In this document: in pieces, positions 16,764 to 23,569 of the stretch
Layout: each line of letters begins with the position of its first letter
How positions within the stretch are numbered: position 1 is the first letter of the stretch
NCBI GenBank assembly: GCA_964613745.1
Contig: CAZTJA010000015.1
Coordinates: forward strand, 1-43,074
DNA length: 43,074 nucleotides
From: CAZTJA01 sp964613745
Lineage (GTDB): Bacteria > Desulfobacterota > Desulfomonilia > Desulfomonilales > Desulfomonilaceae
Reading direction: 5' to 3'
The notes under the pieces: generated by a model
What the model was told of the DNA's origin: nothing
The model's database searches: none
Seen by the model: only the letters and a program-made list of their open reading frames with translations
Made by a program: the position numbers and the translations under genes

Positions 16764-17681
16764 TTGTTGAAAATAGTAGTCAATTTAATCACAATTCTCA
16801 CATGCCTTGTAACGGTGTCCATTTCTTCAGACGAAGCATCTTTGGTTTCTAGTGTGCATCCCGGAGAAATGCAGGGAACCACTGATCAGACTGCAATCGA
16901 AGAGCTCTTGTCGGCTCCTCCTCATTCTGCTGTTTTGGATCTGCATCATCAGGGCATTCAGGCGACTCCACACCCGAATTCTCGATTCACTCATCTTCAT
17001 GATAAAGAACTCATACCTCAACCCAGATTGGCTTCTCTCGGTCCGAACTTCCCGGCTGTTCGCAAATCAGGTGCGGAACTCTTGGACTTGGATGGAGTGC
17101 TACCTGATATAGGGAAGAAAATTGGGGATCCCATAAATATTTTTCCGAGTTTCGAAGTCGTTGTCGATCATGGTACCTTCACTTTGGAGTTTCTGGGCAT
17201 CAAATACGACAATGAAAGAAAACTGCTTTTCAAGTGTAGAACAGGGCTCGGTTCTCCGGAATTCCCTACTCCGCGAGGCACATTTTATCTGACTCGGATC
17301 TTCGACGACAAGCCACTTTGGATTCCTCCACCCAAAGATTGGGCATATGGCATGGTTCAGAGCCGAGCCGTTTACGGAGGACACATGATTCCGCTGTTTT
17401 CCAAAAAAGCTATGAGTGAGCCGGGTGATGAACTCGGTTTCGAAGACAATATGGGACCGAAAATGAAGCTGGTCGACAACGGTTTTTACCGGATCCATGG
17501 CACCGATTCTCCTTGGACCATAGGTTCCGGCCAATCGCACGGGTGTGTGAGGTTACTGAACAAATCCGTTAAACAACTGGCCGATCTGATGAAGATGTAT
17601 GTGGGGACCATGGATCGCGGCCAAACCGAAAATGGCGTTTATATCAATTTGGCAAAACCTGTGAAAATGGTCTTAAAATAG
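16764..17681 (+). CDS. L,D-transpeptidase (YkuD family)
   Basis: A 305-aa exported enzyme that forms L,D cross-links in peptidoglycan or anchors proteins to it. A hydrophobic N-terminus (IVVNLITILTCLVTVS) acts as a signal or anchor. The YkuD domain covers roughly residues 130-300; the catalytic motif is H245-G-T ... S-H259-G-C261-V-R, with the nucleophile C261. The segment between signal and catalytic domain is low in structure (about 100 residues). No ATG is available at the 5' end. TTG 16764 or 16767, with GGAG upstream at 16754-16757, are the likely starts; TTG 16752 is less likely. Confidence 0.9.
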   Translation: MLKIVVNLITILTCLVTVSISSDEASLVSSVHPGEMQGTTDQTAIEELLSAPPHSAVLDLHHQGIQATPHPNSRFTHLHDKELIPQPRLASLGPNFPAVRKSGAELLDLDGVLPDIGKKIGDPINIFPSFEVVVDHGTFTLEFLGIKYDNERKLLFKCRTGLGSPEFPTPRGTFYLTRIFDDKPLWIPPPKDWAYGMVQSRAVYGGHMIPLFSKKAMSEPGDELGFEDNMGPKMKLVDNGFYRIHGTDSPWTIGSGQSHGCVRLLNKSVKQLADLMKMYVGTMDRGQTENGVYINLAKPVKMVLK

Positions 17682-17741
17682 GTTGTGGTTCTCGGTCCAA
17701 GTTTAATCAGGATTGGGATTACGATCATTGATCCTTAATCA

Positions 17742-19502
17742 TCAGCGTCCCATTCGTCTACGAATCTCCCCAAAAGGGATTCTCAATACAAAGGGCCGTC
17801 CATGAGGACAAGTTTCAGGAACGGGAGAAGAATCCAGATTCGTGAGAAGATGACGAATTTCCTCTCTTGAAACTCCGTTTGGTTCCTTGATCGCAGCCTT
17901 GCACGCAATCATCTTGAACCAGTCATCCTTCCGACTTTGCAGGTCTCCTTTTAGTCCTGTCTCAATTACAGTGTCTATCATTCCGATTATAAACTTTTCC
18001 GGATCAGGTTCATCCATCCACTGTGGAACGGATCTGATCAGAAACGCCTGCTCCCCGAAGCCTTCTATGTCAAAGCCCGCCGACAACAAAATGTCAATGT
18101 GTTCACGAAGCACTTCGGACTCTTGCGATGAAAGTTCGATTATGAGGGGCATCAGCAATCCTTGGGATTCCAGACGTTCTCCTCGCCTGTCTGCATCACG
18201 GAGTCTTTCAAACAAGAGTCTTTCATGTGCAGCATGTTGATCGAGTATCACTAGACTATCCTCATCATGGAGCAAGAGAAATGAGTTCGGTATACGACCG
18301 AGAATACCCAATTCCGATAATCGACCACGTTCATCCCGCAACATCTCTGGACCGGATGAAACCGAGGCAGCGTCGCTCGTTGTACTATTTTCAGACTTAA
18401 ACTCGGCATATTCTTTCCGAATACTTCCTACAAATTGGGTGTTGGTCGATGCCTTAAAATCGTGTTCAGGAGAATCCCTGTTCCATTGAACTCGCTCATG
18501 ATTTGGCAGTTTGAACGGAGTTCCAAATAGAGCTACGTAGATTCCATCTAGGATCAATCCCGAAATGAGTTGCGGCTTTGAAAACCTTACTTCCGCCTTT
18601 TGGGGATGCACGTTAATGTCAATTTCGTCAAAAGGAACGGAGAGAAAAAGAACCGCGAAGGGGTATTTGCCCTTTTCGATGACACTTGAGAAAGCTCTGT
18701 TTATAGAGGCATTAACAAGTTTATCCTTGACCGGACGTCCATTTACAAATGTTATCACCGATCTCATATTGGATCTGGAATAGGGCGGCTTCGCAATAAA
18801 CCCCTTAATGATTGACTCTTCCACTTTAAACTCAACGGAAATCAGATTATCCCTGACCTCCTTGGAGTAAATGCCATAAATTCGGTCAAATACGGATTGC
18901 ATCGGGGGCGAATCCAGTTTGGACCTTCCATTCTCGGTCAACTTGAAAGCAATCTGCGGATGTGCCAGGGCAAGCCTGTTAACCAGTTCCCTAATGTAAT
19001 CCGACTCAACTTCATCGCTTTTGAGAAATTTACGGCGGACCGGTACATTATAAAAGAGATTGCGTACTTCGATAGTTGTGCCGGTTCCTGCTCCAATTTG
19101 TCCGGAATGTCTCAGAGTCCCTCCTTCCATGAGGATTTCCATACCCGCATCATCCGACTCGTGTCTGGTTACCAAACGCATTTTTGAAATCGAAGCGATG
19201 CTTGCCAATGCCTCTCCTCTGAAGCCCATTGTTTTTATGCAAACCAGATCTTTTTCAGTCGAAATCTTAGACGTCGCATGACGCTCCAATGACAGGAAAG
19301 CGTCATCCGAATTCATTCCAATCCCGTTATCGCGAACTCGTATGAGTCTCTTCCCTCCAGATTCGATATCGATTTGTATGCAAGCAGCTTGCGCGTCTAT
19401 GGAATTTTCCACAAGCTCCTTTACAACGGAGGACGGCCTCTCAATTACCTCACCTGCGGCTATGCGATTGATAACGACGTCATCTAAGATTCTGACGGAC
19501 AA
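17742..19502 (-). CDS. mutL: DNA mismatch repair protein MutL (endonuclease type)
   Basis: A 586-aa MutL. The N-terminal GHKL ATPase holds ELVENSIDA (E32/N33), DNGIGM, and TMGFRGEALASI. The C-terminal half has the metal-binding endonuclease motif DQHAAHERLLFE starting at D421 (DQHA-x2-E-x4-E), plus ACKAAIKE and a C-terminal CPHGRP, the set seen in bacteria without MutH. So this MutL should nick the strand itself. There is no ATG at the 5' end: TTG 19502, preceded by CAGGTG, gives the usual start 'SVRILDDVVINRIAAGEV'; an open frame continues to a TTG at 19586. Convergent with the L,D-transpeptidase. Confidence 0.95.
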   Translation of the reverse strand: MSVRILDDVVINRIAAGEVIERPSSVVKELVENSIDAQAACIQIDIESGGKRLIRVRDNGIGMNSDDAFLSLERHATSKISTEKDLVCIKTMGFRGEALASIASISKMRLVTRHESDDAGMEILMEGGTLRHSGQIGAGTGTTIEVRNLFYNVPVRRKFLKSDEVESDYIRELVNRLALAHPQIAFKLTENGRSKLDSPPMQSVFDRIYGIYSKEVRDNLISVEFKVEESIIKGFIAKPPYSRSNMRSVITFVNGRPVKDKLVNASINRAFSSVIEKGKYPFAVLFLSVPFDEIDINVHPQKAEVRFSKPQLISGLILDGIYVALFGTPFKLPNHERVQWNRDSPEHDFKASTNTQFVGSIRKEYAEFKSENSTTSDAASVSSGPEMLRDERGRLSELGILGRIPNSFLLLHDEDSLVILDQHAAHERLLFERLRDADRRGERLESQGLLMPLIIELSSQESEVLREHIDILLSAGFDIEGFGEQAFLIRSVPQWMDEPDPEKFIIGMIDTVIETGLKGDLQSRKDDWFKMIACKAAIKEPNGVSREEIRHLLTNLDSSPVPETCPHGRPFVLRIPFGEIRRRMGR

Positions 19503-19707
19503 CAGAGCACCTGTACCTAAGATTGATTCCGGAATGATTATACTCCGAACGAACAAATTCTTGCTATCACCTTGATCGATTAGCAATTTTCTAGCTAAAG
19601 CATTAACAAAATTAGAGCAGCTTTCGAGAATGGAGATTAAAGATGGTGTTGTTGGTTGTGGTCTGGAATCGACTGGGGATGTGAATGACGTTGAGAAGGT
19701 CTCTACG

Positions 19708-19726
19708 AATTACGCGTCGCGTAATT
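19708..19726. repeat. Perfect 19-bp palindrome upstream of mutL
   Basis: AATTACGCG-T-CGCGTAATT, nine-base arms around a single central T. It lies between the mutL start and the terminator of the exported-protein gene at 19788, in a stretch without a gene. The symmetry and position suit a dimeric regulator's operator for mutL, but no regulator is known. Confidence 0.4.
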
Positions 19727-19737
19727 TTGTTCGAAAC

Positions 19738-19761
19738 AAAAAAGGCCGGGATGACCCGGCC
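19738..19761 (-). terminator. Rho-independent terminator
   Basis: Minus-strand GGCCGGG-TCAT-CCCGGCC stem (7 bp) followed by TTTTTT, right after the exported-protein gene ending at 19788. A textbook intrinsic terminator for that gene. Confidence 0.9.
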
Positions 19762-19787
19762 AATTTTTGGTTCATATTAAGGAATAG

Positions 19788-20183
19788 TTACCAGCCCTTG
19801 GGGGGAACATAGGTGTTGACAGGGGTGCAAGGCACGGCTGCCAATACATAAGCGGGCTCGCCGAGTTCCACTTTGCAGCAGGGATCGCCAGGGCAGTATC
19901 CACCGGCGAACAGCGGGGTTGCTACTATAGCTGCAGCTCTAAAAGGAACACTCAATGCAGCGTGAATAATTCCGGGAACCAGGGGCGGTTCACAAGCGGG
20001 GGCTACGGGGCCCTTAAGAGTTACGTCTTCAGGTGCACCGGTCAAGCAAGCGCTTCCACCGCAAAATACGGTATTAGGAATACCGGGAACAGGCCATTGG
20101 CTCACAGTGTAACCCCAGGACATCCCTGCACCAAGTGCCAGCATAGCAAGGATACCAAAGATTACAGCGGATTTTTTAACCAT
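19788..20183 (-). CDS. Small exported Cys/Pro/Gly-rich protein A
   Basis: A 131-aa protein. Residues 1-24 are a signal peptide (MVKKSAVIFGILAMLALGAG then MSWG). The mature part is rich in Pro, Gly, Ala and Cys (CGGSACL, ACEPPL, GGYCPGDPCCKV), with a hydrophobic stretch, PFRAAAIVATPLFAGG. The start ATG lies after AAAGGAGGATGAGGGT, which also precedes the gene at 20886. A promoter at 20270-20298 and a strong terminator at 19738-19761 make it a monocistronic unit. No family recognised; likely a surface or periplasmic protein. Confidence 0.7.
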   Translation of the reverse strand: MVKKSAVIFGILAMLALGAGMSWGYTVSQWPVPGIPNTVFCGGSACLTGAPEDVTLKGPVAPACEPPLVPGIIHAALSVPFRAAAIVATPLFAGGYCPGDPCCKVELGEPAYVLAAVPCTPVNTYVPPKGW

Positions 20184-20269
20184 ACCCTCATCCTCCTTTC
20201 ATTCAAGCCTTCCAGTCTATAACCGGAAATAATCGATATTCTGTTCAATTTGCAAAGGATATTGCGAAT

Positions 20270-20298
20270 TTTGTATCCAAAAACTTGCTTTTTGTCAA
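20270..20298 (-). promoter_or_regulatory. Promoter for exported protein A
   Basis: Minus strand TTGACA (20298-20293), 17-base spacer, TACAAA (20275-20270). A consensus -35 and a moderate -10, about 85 bases upstream of the gene starting at 20183. Confidence 0.6.
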
Positions 20299-20348
20299 GT
20301 CTTTTTTCAGGATCCAAGTTCCACAACAGAGCCTCTAGTTCCGAAGTT

Positions 20349-20378
20349 AAAAAGGACCGGACTGAGTTAGCCCGGTCC
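20349..20378 (-). terminator. Rho-independent terminator
   Basis: Minus-strand GGACCGG / CCGGTCC stem with an 11-base loop, followed by TTTTT, downstream of the gene ending at 20422. Confidence 0.85.
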
Positions 20379-20421
20379 TTTTGTTAGCATCTCATTGTAA
20401 TTCGTCCACCGAGAATACGAT

Positions 20422-20886
20422 CTACCAGAGTGCGCCGAACATTACGGTAGGTGCACCTAATACCATGGGAACCGTCGCCAATACTCGGGGGATCGGGCCA
20501 AAGCAGGGACCGCAGTCGCCATCCGCGCCGCCGCCCATTCCGGGGAAGCAACCATATACGCCGTCGCAGCCGCCGAACAGGAAGTCAAACGGGGTAGCGA
20601 TCACACCGGCCATCGCGCACAGCATACCGGGACCCCAACCGTCCTTCTTAGCGGGTCCACATGCGATGGGGCCCGGAGCGGGGCAAGGTCCTTCGATTTT
20701 TACCGACCATGTCTTAATTATGGTTTTGGCTTCGGGAAACGGTGGGCAATCTACAGGAACAAAAAGCGGTTTCTGAACGCATTCATCAGCTGCGCCCCAG
20801 CCACCGGTCCAAAATGCGTTGGATGTGCCCGCCGCAAAGACCATCAGAGACAAAATACTGAGAACAAGAAGAGTCCTCTTAACCAT
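20422..20886 (-). CDS. Small exported Gly/Cys/Pro-rich protein B
   Basis: A 154-aa protein with a signal peptide (hydrophobic LLVLSILSLMVFAAGT, cut near SNA). The mature part is Gly-, Cys- and Pro-rich: ECVQKPLF, CPPFPEAK, GPCPAPGPIACGP, and MGGGADGDCGPCFGP, and shares a short hydrophobic motif (AGVIATPFDFLFGG) with the IVATPLFAGG of protein A. The two genes have the same upstream ribosome-binding leader and both start MVK, so they appear paralogous or co-derived. TTGACA-N17-CATAAA (20983-21011) is the likely promoter. Function unknown; abundance and surface exposure plausible. Confidence 0.7.
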   Translation of the reverse strand: MVKRTLLVLSILSLMVFAAGTSNAFWTGGWGAADECVQKPLFVPVDCPPFPEAKTIIKTWSVKIEGPCPAPGPIACGPAKKDGWGPGMLCAMAGVIATPFDFLFGGCDGVYGCFPGMGGGADGDCGPCFGPIPRVLATVPMVLGAPTVMFGALW

Positions 20887-20982
20887 ACCCTCATCCTCCT
20901 TTCATCAATCCTTTTCAAAGGAAGCTTACATACCAGATTTGGATCGCCTCCAAAAAAATTATACTTCCGGATGTTTTTAAAG

Positions 20983-21011
20983 TTTATGGCAAAAATAAGC
21001 CACGTTGTCAA
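20983..21011 (-). promoter_or_regulatory. Promoter for exported protein B
   Basis: Minus strand TTGACA (21011-21006), 17-base spacer, CATAAA (20988-20983). The same -35 box and spacing as the promoter of protein A, with a similar A-rich -10. Confidence 0.55.
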
Positions 21012-21214
21012 TGCTTTTTTTGTTAAGCACCGGGCCAATCGGCTCAGTTACCATAGCGACGCCTTACATTAGCCATCCGGCAATTCCATTGTCAAGTGAA
21101 AAATCCTAAACACCGGGACTCCGTGTCCCCGGACTGAGCAATGTAGGCATGACACGTCTCAATCAAAACATCTTAGCTCTTTTTTTATCCGAGGTGAACA
21201 AGGGATTCAATAGA

Positions 21215-21244
21215 TTGACTATATACGCCCCTTTCGGATAAGAA
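21215..21244 (+). promoter_or_regulatory. Promoter for moxR-VWA operon
   Basis: TTGACT (21215-21220), 18-base spacer, TAAGAA (21239-21244), followed 22 bases later by the MoxR start. Moderate match. Confidence 0.45.
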
Positions 21245-21266
21245 TGATTCTTTAGGACGGCTGTGT

Positions 21267-22193
21267 ATGAATATCATTTCAAAACTCACCGAAATCATAG
21301 GTCAGCCATTCTCGATACTAAAGAAAAAGGAGCCGCTCAGGATGCCCGATCTTTCCAATCGAGATACCTTCTCCGGCGCGTCTAAGTACGTTCTGGATGA
21401 AGAACTTGCCAAAATCGTCAACATCTCAATGGCCGTAGAAATGCCCCTTCTTTTAAAAGGCGAGCCCGGGACCGGAAAGACCATGCTCGCCCATGCAATT
21501 GCCGAAAGTCTCGGAATGAGGCTCATAATTCTAAACGTCAAATCAAGTCTTAAGCTGATTGATGCGCTCTACCAGTACGACACACTTACAAGATTGAACG
21601 ATAGCCGCTTTGGGGATTCTTCGAGAGACGTAAGCAATATCGAAGAATACATTCGGATGGGTAAAATCGGGCAAGCTTTTGTTGCAGACGAAAAGGTAGT
21701 GCTGCTTATTGATGAAATCGATAAGGCGGATACGGATTTTCAAGACGATATGCTCGATGTTCTTGACCAAATGCAATTTGACATCATGGAAGTAGACAAG
21801 ACGATCCGTGCACGTAATAGGCCCGTCATCATAATCACGTCCAACGCAAAAAAAGACCTGTCCGATCCTTTCTTAGGCAGATGCAACTTCCATCACATTG
21901 CCTTCCCGGAACCGGACATGATGCGGCAGATTATCGATGTTCATTTTCCAGATCTGGACCGCTCACTATTGGAAATTTGCATAAAAACATTTTACAGATT
22001 GAGAGAATTTCAAGGAATCGAGAAAAAACCGGCTACCAGGGAATTAATAAATTGGATAAGAGCCCTGAATGCCGACCCTGATTTCAGAGTAAAAGATCTA
22101 GTGCCCGGAAATATTCCTTTCTTGGGAGTTCTTTTCAAGAAAAGCACGGATTATCAGCAAGCTCTGGGTCAGAGTCGACGAATCCGCGTTTGA
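21267..22193 (+). CDS. MoxR-family AAA+ ATPase
   Basis: A 308-aa AAA+ protein of the MoxR group, which works as a chaperone with a VWA-domain partner to load cofactors or assemble complexes. Walker A is GEPGTGKT (65-72), Walker B LLIDEID (D149/E150), and the sensor-1 region is IIITSNAKKDLSDPFLGRC. A short N-terminal tail precedes the core. AGGA lies upstream of the ATG. The VWA protein gene follows after 21 bases, the classical MoxR-VWA arrangement. The target complex is not identified by neighbours. Confidence 0.88.
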   Translation: MNIISKLTEIIGQPFSILKKKEPLRMPDLSNRDTFSGASKYVLDEELAKIVNISMAVEMPLLLKGEPGTGKTMLAHAIAESLGMRLIILNVKSSLKLIDALYQYDTLTRLNDSRFGDSSRDVSNIEEYIRMGKIGQAFVADEKVVLLIDEIDKADTDFQDDMLDVLDQMQFDIMEVDKTIRARNRPVIIITSNAKKDLSDPFLGRCNFHHIAFPEPDMMRQIIDVHFPDLDRSLLEICIKTFYRLREFQGIEKKPATRELINWIRALNADPDFRVKDLVPGNIPFLGVLFKKSTDYQQALGQSRRIRV

Positions 22194-22214
22194 TAGTTCA
22201 AGGACGGCAGGTAG

Positions 22215-23408
22215 ATGTTCATCAATTTTTTTTACATTTTGCGTGACGCGGGTATATCCGTTTCACCTACTTCTTTTCTCAGGCTTCAAAAAGCTCTCCA
22301 AGCGGGTCTTATTGAGGGACTCGACGATTTCTATATTGCGGCTCGGACTATTTTGGTTAAGAGCGAACGCTACTTTGACCTGTATGATCGAGTATTCGCT
22401 CATTTTTTTCGGGGGGCGGAACTCCCCGACTTCAAAGGAATCGATCTTGAAGCCGCTGTAAAGGACTTGCTTGCCGAATGGTTGAAGACACCTGAAGCTT
22501 TGGCCAATGCATTGGGAATTTCAGAGGAACAACTAAGTAAACTGTCTCCGGAAGAACTGATCAAATACTTTCTTGATCGTCTTAAGGAACAGACCGAGGA
22601 GCATCATGGCGGCAGTCGGTGGATTGGGACCAAAGGTACTTCACCGGTGGGCCACTCAGGGTATCATCCCGGAGGTATGCGCGTGGGAGGGCGCTCGTTG
22701 AATAAATCGGCAGTCAAGGTCGCCATGGATAGACGTTACAAAGATTACTCGATGGACGGACCCTTAACTGAAGCCCAAATGGGTGAGGCGCTAAAAAGAC
22801 TCCGCCGCATGGTACCGGAAGGTCCTAAAGATAACGTCAACATAGATGAAACGATTAGAGCCACGACAAAAAACGCAGGCGAAATCGAAATAGTTTTCGA
22901 TAGAAGTTTAAGAGATCGTCTCAAAGTGGTTCTCTTGATCGATAACGGCGGGTGGTCAATGGATCCATATATTGAAGTGGTGCAGACACTTTTTAATTAT
23001 TCCAGATCACAGTTCAAGGATCTAAAGACCTACTATTTTCATAATACGATTTACGATTATGTCTGGGAGGATGCCCAAAGACGATTTAAACCTCACAGAG
23101 TAACTGATTTCTCCTCCTGGGATCCGGATACGCGAGTAGTAATTGTAGGTGATGCCGCAATGGCCCCGTACGAACTCATGGCCACCGATGGGTCCATTCA
23201 CATAGAAGAGCGGAGCGGATTGCCAAGTATAGATCGGCTTCATTTGCTTTCAAAATTGTTCAGACATTCGGTTTGGTTAAATCCGACTCCACTTAGACTC
23301 TGGTCAATGACGAGGACCATTGGAATAATAGCCGGAATCTTCAAAATGTACGAACTCACATTAGAGGGTCTGGACGGAGCTGTTTCATACCTAATGCAAA
23401 AAAATTAG
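22215..23408 (+). CDS. CoxE-like VWA domain protein (MoxR partner)
   Basis: A 397-aa protein. The N-terminal half is helical (FINFFYILRDAGISVSPTSF, followed by a region with RYFDLYDRVFAHFF), the C-terminal half a von Willebrand factor A domain. CoxE-like proteins pair with MoxR ATPases for enzyme maturation. The metal-ion-dependent adhesion site, normally D-x-S-x-S, reads D243-N-G-G-W-S248 here, so both serine ligands are replaced. The rest of the domain (FKDLKTYYFHNTIYDYVWED, then TRVVIVGDAAMAPYEL) is well kept. GGCAGGTAG lies upstream of the ATG. Function of the pair here is unknown. Confidence 0.85.
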   Translation: MFINFFYILRDAGISVSPTSFLRLQKALQAGLIEGLDDFYIAARTILVKSERYFDLYDRVFAHFFRGAELPDFKGIDLEAAVKDLLAEWLKTPEALANALGISEEQLSKLSPEELIKYFLDRLKEQTEEHHGGSRWIGTKGTSPVGHSGYHPGGMRVGGRSLNKSAVKVAMDRRYKDYSMDGPLTEAQMGEALKRLRRMVPEGPKDNVNIDETIRATTKNAGEIEIVFDRSLRDRLKVVLLIDNGGWSMDPYIEVVQTLFNYSRSQFKDLKTYYFHNTIYDYVWEDAQRRFKPHRVTDFSSWDPDTRVVIVGDAAMAPYELMATDGSIHIEERSGLPSIDRLHLLSKLFRHSVWLNPTPLRLWSMTRTIGIIAGIFKMYELTLEGLDGAVSYLMQKN

Positions 23409-23569
23409 TAATTTCAGAATAGACGGTATTCTCATCCTCTAAATTTGTAATAACTATCTTCTAAGCCTCACTTATATTTTTCGTTAAAATTCCGGTCGTC
23501 ATCTTTTCAACACGGAGATTTTGAGTTATCAGTGTCGGGGACCATTAATTCCGGTATACGAGAAGAGAT

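Larger units (their letters stand above)
20887..21266. other. 380-bp divergent control region
   Basis: It separates the exported protein B (minus) from the MoxR gene (plus). Two minus-strand TTGACA boxes occur: 21011-21006 with CATAAA after 17 bases, and 21095-21090 with TAATGT after 18. A stand-alone TATAAT lies at 20963-20958. A GC-rich hairpin, CCGGGAC/GTCC(C)CGG, spans 21113-21132. The plus-strand MoxR promoter is at 21215-21244. No gene is seen. Confidence 0.5.

Noticed and set aside
19503..19586. Longer N-terminus of MutL
   Set aside because: The extra 28 residues have no counterpart in the family and lack an ATG; TTG 19502 fits the normal start.
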